Positions 8,276 to 15,982 of a stretch of DNA of 64,000 nt are shown here, in pieces (within the stretch, counting starts at the first letter, position 1; each line of letters begins with the position of its first letter). Both the position numbers and the translations under genes were made by a program. The stretch is from UBA1351 sp963677885 (GTDB lineage: Bacteria > Bacillota > Clostridia > Lachnospirales > Vallitaleaceae): NCBI GenBank assembly GCA_963677885.1, contig OY782500.1, positions 3,968,001 through 4,032,000 of the forward strand. Reading direction: 5' to 3'. A model generated the notes under the pieces. The model was given only the letters and a program-made list of their open reading frames with translations. It made no database searches and was not told the origin of the DNA.

Positions 8276-10101
8276 TGAATTTACTGACAATTATACTTGC
8301 TTTAATCGTCCTTGGATTTGCAGCTTACTATATTACAGGCTTCCATAAGAAGGTGGGAGCTTATGTAACCCTTGTAGGTTCATTGGGAACCTTAATACTT
8401 TTCCTTATTGAAGGGGACTCCCTTCAAGCTGGTGGAAACATTGGAATTATCCACTTCACCATGTCACCACTGGGATGGTTTTTCAGTGTGATCATGCTGA
8501 TTGTTTATGCTATGGTTGCTTTCTTCAATCCTTATTGGATGGAAAAAGTTCTTCATCCGGCTGTTTATAATATGCTTTTTCTTTTATCCTTAGCCGGAAC
8601 CATTGGTGTTTTTATGTCTAACCACTTTATTGTTCTCTTCCTCTTCTGGGAGCTTACAGTATGGTCATCCATGTTTATTATCCCAATGGGTAAATCCAGA
8701 AATGCTTCTGTTGTTTATTACGCCATGAGTACTTTTGGATCCTTTACCTTCCTATATGCTATCTTCATGCTTTATGCCAACTTCGGTTCCTTTGAAATTT
8801 CAGAGGTCTTGGCTAAGGCTGTTGATAAACCGGGAATTGCTGTTGCATCTTTTATCCTTATGCTCTTGGCAGGATTTGTTAAACTGGGGATTTTCCCTTT
8901 CCATATTTGGCTTCCAATGGCACACGGTAATGCACCGGATACATTTTCACCAATCCTTTCCGGTGGACTGGTCAAACTTGGCGCTTTTATTACGATTTTA
9001 ATTACAACCTTACTTCCTATCCATCAGGTAACTGCTGACCAGGTACAGATTTTCGGTGTTCCGGTCATGATTTATCTCTTTATGGTTCTTGGAGCAATCT
9101 CTATTGTTGTAGGTACTTTGATGGCCATCAAACAGGATGATGCCAAGAAATTATTGGCCTATTCATCGGTTGCCAATGGTGGTTACATTTTAATTGGTAT
9201 TTTACTTTATGATGAAATGGCCCTTAGTGGTGCTCTGATTCACATCTTTGCCCATGCCATTGCATCAGCCACAGCTTTCTTGACTATTGGTGCAGTAGCT
9301 TACCGAACAGGAACGACCAAGATGAGTGAGCTGGGTGGCATCATTCATAGAATGCCTGTCACTTACACGGTATACCTCATGTCCATAATTTCTATGGCAG
9401 GTATTCCTCCTATGACCGGTTTTATCTCAAAATGGTTATTATTCCAGGCACTGGCGGATCAGGGAATGTTCTTCCTTGCAACAACTATGTTCTTCGGTTC
9501 AGTTGGTTCCTTCCTTTACGTATTTAGACCGCTGTCCGTTATATTCCTGGGTCAGTTGAAGCCTCAGCATGAAGAGGTAAAAGAAGCTCCAATTGGTATG
9601 CAGATTCCTATGTATATCCTATCTGGAATTACTATCTTCTTTGGTGTTCTTCCACACAGCCTGGTGAATTACACAGCCAAGATTGAATCAGCTCTTGGAT
9701 TCACCAAAACAGTTCAAACAGACGCCCTTGTTATTGAAGGAACCAATGGAGCCTTAAACGCACCCTTGATTACTGCCATCTTCGCTTTAGGATTCTTTAT
9801 TGCCTTGTTTATTTTCCTCCTGGCACCTAAGTCCAGAAAAGTCGGTTTGATGGATACGTTTACAGCCGGTGAATTCCTTTATACTCCTGAACTTTACCAT
9901 GCAGGCTATGCTTACTACGCACCGCTTGAGAGAATGTATGCCAAGCATCCGGATATTGTTAAGTTTTACGATATGCTGGTTGAACGGATTAAAGACTTTG
10001 GTAAGTTCATTAAATCTGTCTTCTTCAGTAAATGGGCAAGCTGGGGTGTCTTCTTTATACTGGTGACCTTGATCTTAGTAATGTGGGGTGAAAACATATG
10101 A
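8275..10101 (+). CDS. Second proton-conducting antiporter-like subunit (NuoL/HyfB/MbxH'-like)
   Basis: 608 residues, same superfamily as its neighbour but closer to HyfB/NuoL. Features are LFWELTVWSSMFII with the conserved glutamate, KLGIFPFHIWLPMAHGNAP with the channel lysine, and SPILSGGLVKLGAF. A C-terminal extension with an amphipathic segment and a last helix (about 560-605) resembles the lateral-helix tail seen in this subfamily. GGAGGATTAAAATA precedes the ATG. Two such subunits imply at least two ion-translocation sites. Confidence 0.85.
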   Translation: MNLLTIILALIVLGFAAYYITGFHKKVGAYVTLVGSLGTLILFLIEGDSLQAGGNIGIIHFTMSPLGWFFSVIMLIVYAMVAFFNPYWMEKVLHPAVYNMLFLLSLAGTIGVFMSNHFIVLFLFWELTVWSSMFIIPMGKSRNASVVYYAMSTFGSFTFLYAIFMLYANFGSFEISEVLAKAVDKPGIAVASFILMLLAGFVKLGIFPFHIWLPMAHGNAPDTFSPILSGGLVKLGAFITILITTLLPIHQVTADQVQIFGVPVMIYLFMVLGAISIVVGTLMAIKQDDAKKLLAYSSVANGGYILIGILLYDEMALSGALIHIFAHAIASATAFLTIGAVAYRTGTTKMSELGGIIHRMPVTYTVYLMSIISMAGIPPMTGFISKWLLFQALADQGMFFLATTMFFGSVGSFLYVFRPLSVIFLGQLKPQHEEVKEAPIGMQIPMYILSGITIFFGVLPHSLVNYTAKIESALGFTKTVQTDALVIEGTNGALNAPLITAIFALGFFIALFIFLLAPKSRKVGLMDTFTAGEFLYTPELYHAGYAYYAPLERMYAKHPDIVKFYDMLVERIKDFGKFIKSVFFSKWASWGVFFILVTLILVMWGENI

Positions 10102-11003
10102 CAATTACAGTAATGAATTTTCTAGTCGCACTGATGATGGCATTCAGTGGTTGGGTTCTTCAGACAACTGTCAGTGGAGTCACCAGAAAGACTGTTGCCA
10201 GAATGCAAAAACGTTATGGTCCCGTTTGGTATCAAAACTTTAGAGACCAGTTCAAGTTATTAAGTAAACGAAGTGTTACCCATGGTTGGGTATTCGACTT
10301 TGGCGTTATGATGGCCCTGGGTGGAATCCTTGCAACGGCTATGTTTATGCCTGTTGCCGGTATCGTTGCCTTTGAAGGCTTTGACAACTTTTTCATCTTT
10401 GTCTACCTTTTTGCTGTTGGTATGCTGGGCATGGCCATGAGTGCTGTAGGTTCCGGTAATCCACTGGCCAGTATTGGTGTTATGAGAGCCCTGACTCAAA
10501 TGGTTGGCTATGAAGTGCCTTTTATGGTTGTTATTCTTGCCCTCATCCATGTTAGGGACACAAGCTCTATCAGCCAATTGGTAGATATACAACAGGCATC
10601 AGGTTGGAACCTCTTTGTTATGCCTATAGGAACTATCGTAGGTTTTATAAGCCTTATGGGTATGCTGGGTAAAAAACCTTTCGATACCTTTATAGCTCCT
10701 GCTGAGTTGGCATCGGGACCTATGGTCGAATACGGTGGCAAGCAGTTGGGTATGCTTATGATCCTTCATGAAGTATCTTCCTTCATCGAGATTTCCTTAT
10801 TCGTGAATCTTTTCCTTGGTGGTGGAGCAAATATTTTTGAATTCTTAATTAAGTACTTCTTGGTTTATACACTGGCTTCCTACATTTCCAATGTACTTGG
10901 CCGTTTCAAAATTGACCAGGTTGTAGCATTCTATTACAAAGTACCTATTGTCTTAGCATTGGCCCAAGCAGCCATGCTGGTTATCTTCGGTTGGGGGGTG
11001 TAG
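10098..11003 (+). CDS. nuoH: Complex I-like membrane subunit NuoH/MbxM
   Basis: 301 residues of the respiratory-chain subunit 1 family. It keeps ASIGVMRALTQMVGYEVPF, the PFDTFIAPAELASGPMVEYGG region that forms the link to the quinone or substrate chamber, and a C-terminal helix bundle. This subunit joins the membrane arm to the peripheral NuoB/D-like subunits. It overlaps the previous gene by 4 bp. Confidence 0.9.
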   Translation: MTITVMNFLVALMMAFSGWVLQTTVSGVTRKTVARMQKRYGPVWYQNFRDQFKLLSKRSVTHGWVFDFGVMMALGGILATAMFMPVAGIVAFEGFDNFFIFVYLFAVGMLGMAMSAVGSGNPLASIGVMRALTQMVGYEVPFMVVILALIHVRDTSSISQLVDIQQASGWNLFVMPIGTIVGFISLMGMLGKKPFDTFIAPAELASGPMVEYGGKQLGMLMILHEVSSFIEISLFVNLFLGGGANIFEFLIKYFLVYTLASYISNVLGRFKIDQVVAFYYKVPIVLALAQAAMLVIFGWGV

Positions 11004-11006
11004 AAA

Positions 11007-11669
11007 ATGGCTGAAAAAGATAAATGTAAACGTATCATTGATGCACCGTCAGGTATGTACAGTGACGATATCAATGAAGGTGTTTTTCACCAGATGAGAG
11101 TGTCGGAAATCCCTAATGAGAAGATGACACCAAAAGAAAAACAAAAACGCTGGGATAAAATGGCTAACTACTTCCGGGCCAATTCCCTTTGGATGCTCAT
11201 GTACTGTACCGGTTGCTGCGCTATTGAGTTACCTCAGGCAATGACCAGCCGTTATGATATGGAGCGTCTTGGAATGGGACCTATGGCAACACCCAGACAA
11301 GCGGATATTCTTCTGATCACAGGATACTTAAGTCTTAAAACCCTTAGACGTCTGATCTATACTTATGAGCAAATGAGTGAACCTAAGTATGTTGTTGGTT
11401 TTGGACCATGTACCTTAAACGGTGGGATCTACCATGATTCCCATGCGGTTATTAACCAGTTGGATCAATATGTACCCATTGACCTTTATATTGCCGGTTG
11501 TATGCCTAAGCCTGAAGCGGTTATGAATGGCTTCCAGGATCTTATAGATCTGATTGAATCAGGAAAGGCAACCGGTTGGAAAGACTACCACGCTCGTTAT
11601 GAGTGGTATAAGCAAAATCAAAAAGATGCTCTTGGGGAGGTGATGGTCCATGATGAATTCCACGAATAA
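11007..11669 (+). CDS. nuoB: Complex I-like [4Fe-4S] subunit NuoB/MbxJ
   Basis: 220 residues. Ligands for the proximal N2-type cluster are C70, C71, C135 and C165 (CTGCCAIELPQ; GFGPCTLNGG; IAGCMPKPE). The tandem Cys pair is the complex I form rather than the CxxC form of hydrogenases. It stands at the usual place before NuoC/NuoD and overlaps nuoC by 20 bp. It passes electrons from the FeS chain to the site next to the NuoD-like subunit. Confidence 0.92.
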   Translation: MAEKDKCKRIIDAPSGMYSDDINEGVFHQMRVSEIPNEKMTPKEKQKRWDKMANYFRANSLWMLMYCTGCCAIELPQAMTSRYDMERLGMGPMATPRQADILLITGYLSLKTLRRLIYTYEQMSEPKYVVGFGPCTLNGGIYHDSHAVINQLDQYVPIDLYIAGCMPKPEAVMNGFQDLIDLIESGKATGWKDYHARYEWYKQNQKDALGEVMVHDEFHE

Positions 11670-12207
11670 AGAAAGTCTACAGGCTACAATTGGTCAGCTT
11701 AAGGACCGTTTCTCTGTGGAAAGCGTAACTTATGTGCAAAACCATGAGGTTCATATAGAACTTCCGAATGCTGATATTCATGGTGCCCTTACTTACCTTA
11801 AAACCAGTGGTTACAAACAGCTGTCAGCCCTTACCTGTATCGACTGGCTGAAAGAAGGAAAGTTCCAGTTAATCTTTAATGTTTTTGACTGGTCAAAAGG
11901 TGATCGTCTTGTACTTCAGACCAAATTGGATAGAATGGACAAAGATGGCAATCCACCTCTCTTTAATACTGTTACCAGTATTTATAATGGTGCCAAGTAT
12001 TATGAGCGTGAGGTTCATGAGTTCTTTGGTATTGTATTTGAAGGAAACCCGGATGCCCTTAAGCAGCTTTTCCTAGAGCGTTGGGATGACATTCCTCCGC
12101 TTAGAAAAGACTTTATTTCCAGAGAATACTCTGACAGAAAATACATCAAACGTGAATACAGAAAATCTTTTGGTAAGCAGGGAGGTGAACCTTTTGAAAG
12201 AGATTAA
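11650..12207 (+). CDS. nuoC: Complex I-like 30-kDa subunit NuoC/MbxK
   Basis: 185 residues with the family signature YEREVHEFFGIVFEGNPD and the C-terminal PLRKDF stretch. It is a structural subunit that binds NuoD. In-frame ATG codons lie at 11650 and 11653; GGGGAGGTGATGG is upstream. The end overlaps the real nuoD start by 14 bp. Confidence 0.9.
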   Translation: MMNSTNKESLQATIGQLKDRFSVESVTYVQNHEVHIELPNADIHGALTYLKTSGYKQLSALTCIDWLKEGKFQLIFNVFDWSKGDRLVLQTKLDRMDKDGNPPLFNTVTSIYNGAKYYEREVHEFFGIVFEGNPDALKQLFLERWDDIPPLRKDFISREYSDRKYIKREYRKSFGKQGGEPFERD

Positions 12208-13300
12208 ATTGTTTTTAGGACCACAGCATCCCGGTATGCATGGTAATGCATCGGTTCACATGTATGTGGAAGGCGATATGATCAACAAATCAAGATTGGT
12301 TCCCGGAATGCTTCACCGTGGTTTTGAAAAATCCATGGAAAACAGGACCTGGATGAATAACATCGGTCTCATTCCAAGGGTTTGTGTTGTTGAGCCTGAT
12401 ATTAATGAAATGTGTTTTGCCCAAGGCGCTGAGACCTTAAGTGAAATTGACGTACCTGAAAAAGCTCACTATATCCGGATGCTGATTCTTGAAATGGCAA
12501 GAATTTCCATTCATATGATGAGTTTAGGTGGTGTCGGCGGTCCTACCGGTCTTTATACAGCCATGTACTGGGCACAAGCTGACAGAGATAGGTTCCTTGA
12601 CATCTTTGAAGCCATTACCGGTCACAGGGTTTATCACATGTATATCGTACCTGGAGGTGTTCGTAAGGACTTGCCACCGGGAATTGATGCCTTGATTCGC
12701 AAGACCATTGATGAATTGGAAGCAAGACTTCCTGAATATGAAGACTTAATTTTTAACAATCCAACGATGCAGGCCAGAATGAAGGATCAAATCCTCCTGC
12801 CTGAGGAAGTGGTTTGGGACCTAGGTGTTACAGGAATCGGTATGCGGTCAGCTGTAGGTAAAGCCTATGATGTACGTAAGGTAAACCCCTATGCAAGATA
12901 TGACCAGGTTGAGTTTGATGTTCCAGTTGCTGAGTATTCAGATGCTTATACAAGAATGAAACTGAAATTATTGGAAGTTTACCAGAGTATCCGAATTATC
13001 CGTCAGGTCCTTGACGGGATGCCTGAAGGTAAACCAAACGTACGTATTTCAAGAGGTAGTGCCCTGAAGTGGACGGTGAAAGAAGGTCAAACCTACTCAG
13101 CCGTTGAATCATCCCGTGGAGAATTTGGCTACTATATGGTATCCGATGGTGGAACCAATCCCTATCGTGTTGCTGTACGTGGTGCCTCTTATCCACAAGG
13201 ATTATTGGGTATTGAAAAATATATGCCGGGAACCAGAATTGACGATGCACCTTTATGGTTTGATACCATGGGAATCTGTTCACCCGAGATTGATAGATAG
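12194..13300 (+). CDS. nuoD: Complex I-like 49-kDa subunit NuoD/MbxL, [NiFe] ligands not conserved
   Basis: 368 residues from a TTG at 12194, chosen because GGAGGT (12181-12186) is 7 nt upstream and the protein then begins MKEIKLFLGPQHPGMHGNA, as in the family. An earlier in-frame ATG at 12086 would add 36 residues read from inside nuoC. Motifs: GPQHPGMHGN, PGMLHRGFEK. Where [NiFe] hydrogenases have two CxxC pairs, this protein has C64-V-V-E67 and C362-S-P-E365, so a Ni-Fe centre is not expected. It should form the substrate-reducing cavity with NuoB. The electron acceptor is not evident. Confidence 0.9.
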   Translation: MKEIKLFLGPQHPGMHGNASVHMYVEGDMINKSRLVPGMLHRGFEKSMENRTWMNNIGLIPRVCVVEPDINEMCFAQGAETLSEIDVPEKAHYIRMLILEMARISIHMMSLGGVGGPTGLYTAMYWAQADRDRFLDIFEAITGHRVYHMYIVPGGVRKDLPPGIDALIRKTIDELEARLPEYEDLIFNNPTMQARMKDQILLPEEVVWDLGVTGIGMRSAVGKAYDVRKVNPYARYDQVEFDVPVAEYSDAYTRMKLKLLEVYQSIRIIRQVLDGMPEGKPNVRISRGSALKWTVKEGQTYSAVESSRGEFGYYMVSDGGTNPYRVAVRGASYPQGLLGIEKYMPGTRIDDAPLWFDTMGICSPEIDR

Positions 13301-13309
13301 GAGGAAGTT

Positions 13310-15163
13310 ATGGATAAGCATACTAAAGGTATATATAAGAAAAAGAATTTTTTCGCACCAATAAAAGCTTGGAAACATGCCATTAAAAAGCCCGTAACCA
13401 TTCCTATGGACGATATCTTCAAGCACCCCAGAGTGGCTCCTGAGAATGCCAGAGGATTTCATGTCAATGATTGGGAAATGTGTATCGGTTGCGGAACCTG
13501 TGCAGAAGTATGTCCAACAGAAGCCATCAATATGGTTAAAAGGGAAGAAGTTGCCGACAAAGAAGGTTCACATCCTGAAAGACCAACAATTGATTACGGA
13601 CGTTGCTGTTTCTGCGCCCTTTGTGTTGATATTTGTACAACAGGTTCATTGAATATGACCAAAGAGTACCTGCATAATTCAGGTAACCCGGAAGACTACT
13701 ACCTCATGCCCACTGAAACATCCATTAATCAAGAGGGGACCGGATTCGGTTATCAAAAAACAGATGAATCTGACCTTCTGGATCTTGAACGTGTGGAAAT
13801 GGCAATGGAGGGTGTGGAGCGTAAGGATTCCTTTATTGAAATCCTTAAAGGCTACTCCTTGGAGCAGGCTAAGATTGAAGCCAGCCGTTGCGTCGGTTGT
13901 GAGGTCTGCACTAAGACCTGTCCAGCCAACATGCATATTCCACAATATATTGAAGCTGTATATCATAATGATATGGAAGAGGCGCTTGAACTTCTTTACA
14001 AGACCAACCCCCTTCCAGGTGTTTGTGGTTCAATCTGTACCCATAAGTGTGAAACCGTATGTTCTATCGGACAGCGCGGTGAGCCTATTGCCATTCGCTG
14101 GCTCAAACGTTATATAGTCGATAATTCACCTGCTGACCTATATGAGAAGGTCATTATGGAGCCTGTCAGCAAGTCCGGTGAAGGCAAAGTCGCTGTTATC
14201 GGTGGTGGTGCAGCAGGTATGTCCTGTTCTTATTATCTAAGAACCTTAGGATATGATGTTGACCTATATGAGGCTAAAGATAAAGTAGGTGGTGTTGTTC
14301 GTTACGGTGCACCAATCTACCGTCTCCCTGAAGAAAGACTGGACAAGGATGTTAATCTCCTGGCTAATATTGGTGTTAAGTTCCATGTAAACACGACTGT
14401 TGGTGTGGACATCTCCTTGGAAGCTATTAAGGAATCCCATGATGCAGTTTTCCTTTCAACAGGATTCCCGAAATCCAGATCCCTGCCAATACCTAATATT
14501 GAGCATAAGGATGTAGGATACGCTATGGAACTTCTTGCAGCAACCCGTAATTACCAGCGGGGAATTAGCAAAATGCCTGAAATCGCCGAAGATATAGTTG
14601 TTATCGGTGGTGGTAATGTTGCCTTTGACGTTGGACGTACTCTTCTTCGTCTCCAGGAAGACAAGTATGGAAAGTCCAATGTAAATATGGTATCCCTTGA
14701 AACCAGAGATATTTTACCTGCGGATATTGAAGAGATTGAAGAAGGTGAAGAAGAAGGTCTTAACTATCATTTTGGAAATGGTCCTGTTGCTATTGAAGTG
14801 GACGATCCGGAATCAGACTCAGCTGTTATTACAGGTCTTAAGATCAAGAAATGTATGTCTGTCTTTAACGAAGAGGGACGATTTGCTCCGGTATTTGATG
14901 AAGATGACCTTAAAGTCATTCCAGGAAGTCAGGTATATGTATGTATCGGTCAGATGAACGAGCATCCATATTTTACTGATGAGATCATGGAAAAAATTGA
15001 AGTCAACCGTGGTAAGGTAAAGACTGAAGACAATGGACATGTTGAGGGTATCGAATGGCTCTTTGCCGGTGGGGATATCGTTCATGGTCCGGATATTATC
15101 CATGGTGTAGCAGATGGTCACACAGCTGCTAAAGCTATTGATGAGTATCTACAGAAGAAGTAA
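13310..15163 (+). CDS. NuoI-like ferredoxin fused to GltD-like FAD/NAD(P)H oxidoreductase (MbxN-GltD)
   Basis: 617 residues. Residues 58-68 and 99-109 are two [4Fe-4S] motifs of NuoI type (CIGCGTCAEVCP; CCFCALCVDIC). A GltD-type N-terminal cluster region follows, with C194, C197, C200, C204 and C239, C243, C247, C251. Next come an FAD-binding GGGAAG (298-303) and a second dinucleotide fold VVIGGGNVAFDVGRT near 430 for NAD(P)H. This is the likely entry or exit gate for electrons between NAD(P)H and the complex. Last gene of the operon, followed by a strong terminator. GAGGAAGTT precedes ATG 13310. Confidence 0.88.
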   Translation: MDKHTKGIYKKKNFFAPIKAWKHAIKKPVTIPMDDIFKHPRVAPENARGFHVNDWEMCIGCGTCAEVCPTEAINMVKREEVADKEGSHPERPTIDYGRCCFCALCVDICTTGSLNMTKEYLHNSGNPEDYYLMPTETSINQEGTGFGYQKTDESDLLDLERVEMAMEGVERKDSFIEILKGYSLEQAKIEASRCVGCEVCTKTCPANMHIPQYIEAVYHNDMEEALELLYKTNPLPGVCGSICTHKCETVCSIGQRGEPIAIRWLKRYIVDNSPADLYEKVIMEPVSKSGEGKVAVIGGGAAGMSCSYYLRTLGYDVDLYEAKDKVGGVVRYGAPIYRLPEERLDKDVNLLANIGVKFHVNTTVGVDISLEAIKESHDAVFLSTGFPKSRSLPIPNIEHKDVGYAMELLAATRNYQRGISKMPEIAEDIVVIGGGNVAFDVGRTLLRLQEDKYGKSNVNMVSLETRDILPADIEEIEEGEEEGLNYHFGNGPVAIEVDDPESDSAVITGLKIKKCMSVFNEEGRFAPVFDEDDLKVIPGSQVYVCIGQMNEHPYFTDEIMEKIEVNRGKVKTEDNGHVEGIEWLFAGGDIVHGPDIIHGVADGHTAAKAIDEYLQKK

Positions 15164-15183
15164 AGTCAGTTAAAGTATATATG

Positions 15184-15231
15184 AGGCGTCAGGACAGTAT
15201 TAAGTAACTACTGTCCTGGCGCCTTTTTTTT
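15184..15231 (+). terminator. Strong intrinsic terminator of the Mrp-Mbx operon
   Basis: A 15-bp stem (15185-15199 with 15209-15223, one G-U pair) and 9-nt loop, followed by eight T residues. Confidence 0.95.
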
Positions 15232-15238
15232 AACTAAC

Positions 15239-15356
15239 GTTAGGGTGTCAAAAGGTTTAGTTGAACTAAATCCATACAATATATGGTGTTTGGACGTAAC
15301 AACCGGATACCATATATTGTATGGATTTCAGTGAAACTTCCTTTTGCCACCCTAAC
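15239..15356. repeat. 118-bp inverted-repeat element flanked by a 7-bp direct repeat (MITE-like)
   Basis: Left arm 15239-15286 and right arm 15310-15356 pair over about 47 bp with few mismatches, ends GTTAGGGTG...CACCCTAAC, loop 23 nt. TAACTAA occurs directly on both sides (15231-15237 and 15358-15364), as expected for a target-site duplication. No ORF inside. The insertion sits right behind the operon terminator. It may be a small non-autonomous transposon, or only a large hairpin. Confidence 0.6.
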
Positions 15357-15359
15357 CTA

Positions 15360-15453
15360 ACTAATAAATTGCTGAAAACGCAGCCAATTTCTGTCGAACA
15401 GCTGGAACAATTCGCGAAGCGAAACCAGCGTCGTTAAACGACGCTTTTGTTCT
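15360..15453 (+). repeat. Dispersed structured repeat, copy 1
   Basis: About 94 bp nearly identical to 17877-17968; the last 60 bp or so are almost unchanged. The conserved part folds into CTGG...TTCGC-GAA-GCGAA...CCAG and then AGCGTCG-N5-CGACGCT followed by TTTTGTT, so the second hairpin looks like an intrinsic terminator. Non-coding. The two copies bracket the arsR-permease-dioxygenase segment. Confidence 0.8.
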
Positions 15454-15516
15454 TTGGTTGACATGATAAACAGCGTTTTTAAATTTATGATGATGTGGAT
15501 AATTGAAGAAATTGTG

Positions 15517-15545
15517 TTGACAAGGTTTGAAGGAGATGATAAACT
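15517..15545 (+). promoter_or_regulatory. Promoter of arsR-like gene
   Basis: TTGACA (15517-15522), 17 bp, TAAACT (15540-15545); the ArsR-type operator starts 8 bp downstream. Confidence 0.7.
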
Positions 15546-15553
15546 AAAAACAG

Positions 15554-15575
15554 TTAATCGTAATTATACGATTAA
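15554..15575. promoter_or_regulatory. ArsR-family operator 1
   Basis: Perfect dyad TTAATCGTA-N4-TACGATTAA placed at the predicted transcription start of the regulator gene. The same 9-bp arms recur in front of the permease gene (15945-15966), which ties both to one repressor. Confidence 0.85.
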
Positions 15576-15589
15576 ACGTAGGAGGTAAA

Positions 15590-15922
15590 ATGACTAAGAA
15601 ATTAAATAGTATAGAATCATTTATCCCTTGTTGTATTGATGAGTTCACAGAAGAGGATAGAGACATCCTAGTGTCAGTCTCAAAGGCTCTGGGGAATGAA
15701 GCCAGAATCGAGATCTATAATTTTTTGAAGATGTCTGGAGTCTGTATGACGGGACAGTTGGTAGACCACCTTCCCTTGGCTCAGTCAACCATTAGCCAGC
15801 ATTTAAGTGTCCTTAAAAAGGCTGGAGTCATTATTGGGAATATTGAAGGAACAGCTACCAACTACTGTATCAATCAGGAACGTATGAAACGATATCATCA
15901 ACTCATCGGTCAGATGATTTAG
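15590..15922 (+). CDS. ArsR/SmtB-family metalloregulator
   Basis: 110 residues with the winged-helix HTH of the family: KALGNEARIEIYNFLKMSG, recognition helix AQSTISQHLSVLKKAG, then a wing. Cysteines that may bind metal(loid) or react with thiols are the CC pair at 14-15, one in SGVCMTGQL and one near the C-terminus; the classical ELCVCDL motif is absent. AGGAGGTAAA precedes ATG 15590. Two identical operators indicate autoregulation and control of the permease gene. The inducer is likely an arsenical or similar thiol-reactive compound (inference from the permease family). Confidence 0.88.
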   Translation: MTKKLNSIESFIPCCIDEFTEEDRDILVSVSKALGNEARIEIYNFLKMSGVCMTGQLVDHLPLAQSTISQHLSVLKKAGVIIGNIEGTATNYCINQERMKRYHQLIGQMI

Positions 15923-15944
15923 CTGACCGCTTATTTTTAAAGAT

Positions 15945-15966
15945 TTAATCGTAAATATACGATTAA
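15945..15966. promoter_or_regulatory. ArsR-family operator 2
   Basis: TTAATCGTA-N4-TACGATTAA, arms identical to those of the site at 15554, lying in the 60-bp gap before the permease start. Confidence 0.85.
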
Positions 15967-15982
15967 TAGAATGGAGGACCTT

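Noticed and set aside
12086..12193. N-terminal extension of the NuoD-like protein
   Set aside because: It reads from inside nuoC in another frame and lacks a ribosome-binding site; GGAGGT before TTG 12194 explains the start.
11007..13300. A [NiFe]-hydrogenase from the Mbh-like gene order
   Set aside because: Each CxxC pair of the large subunit is CxxE and the small subunit has the complex I-type tandem CC; hydrogenase maturation genes are absent.
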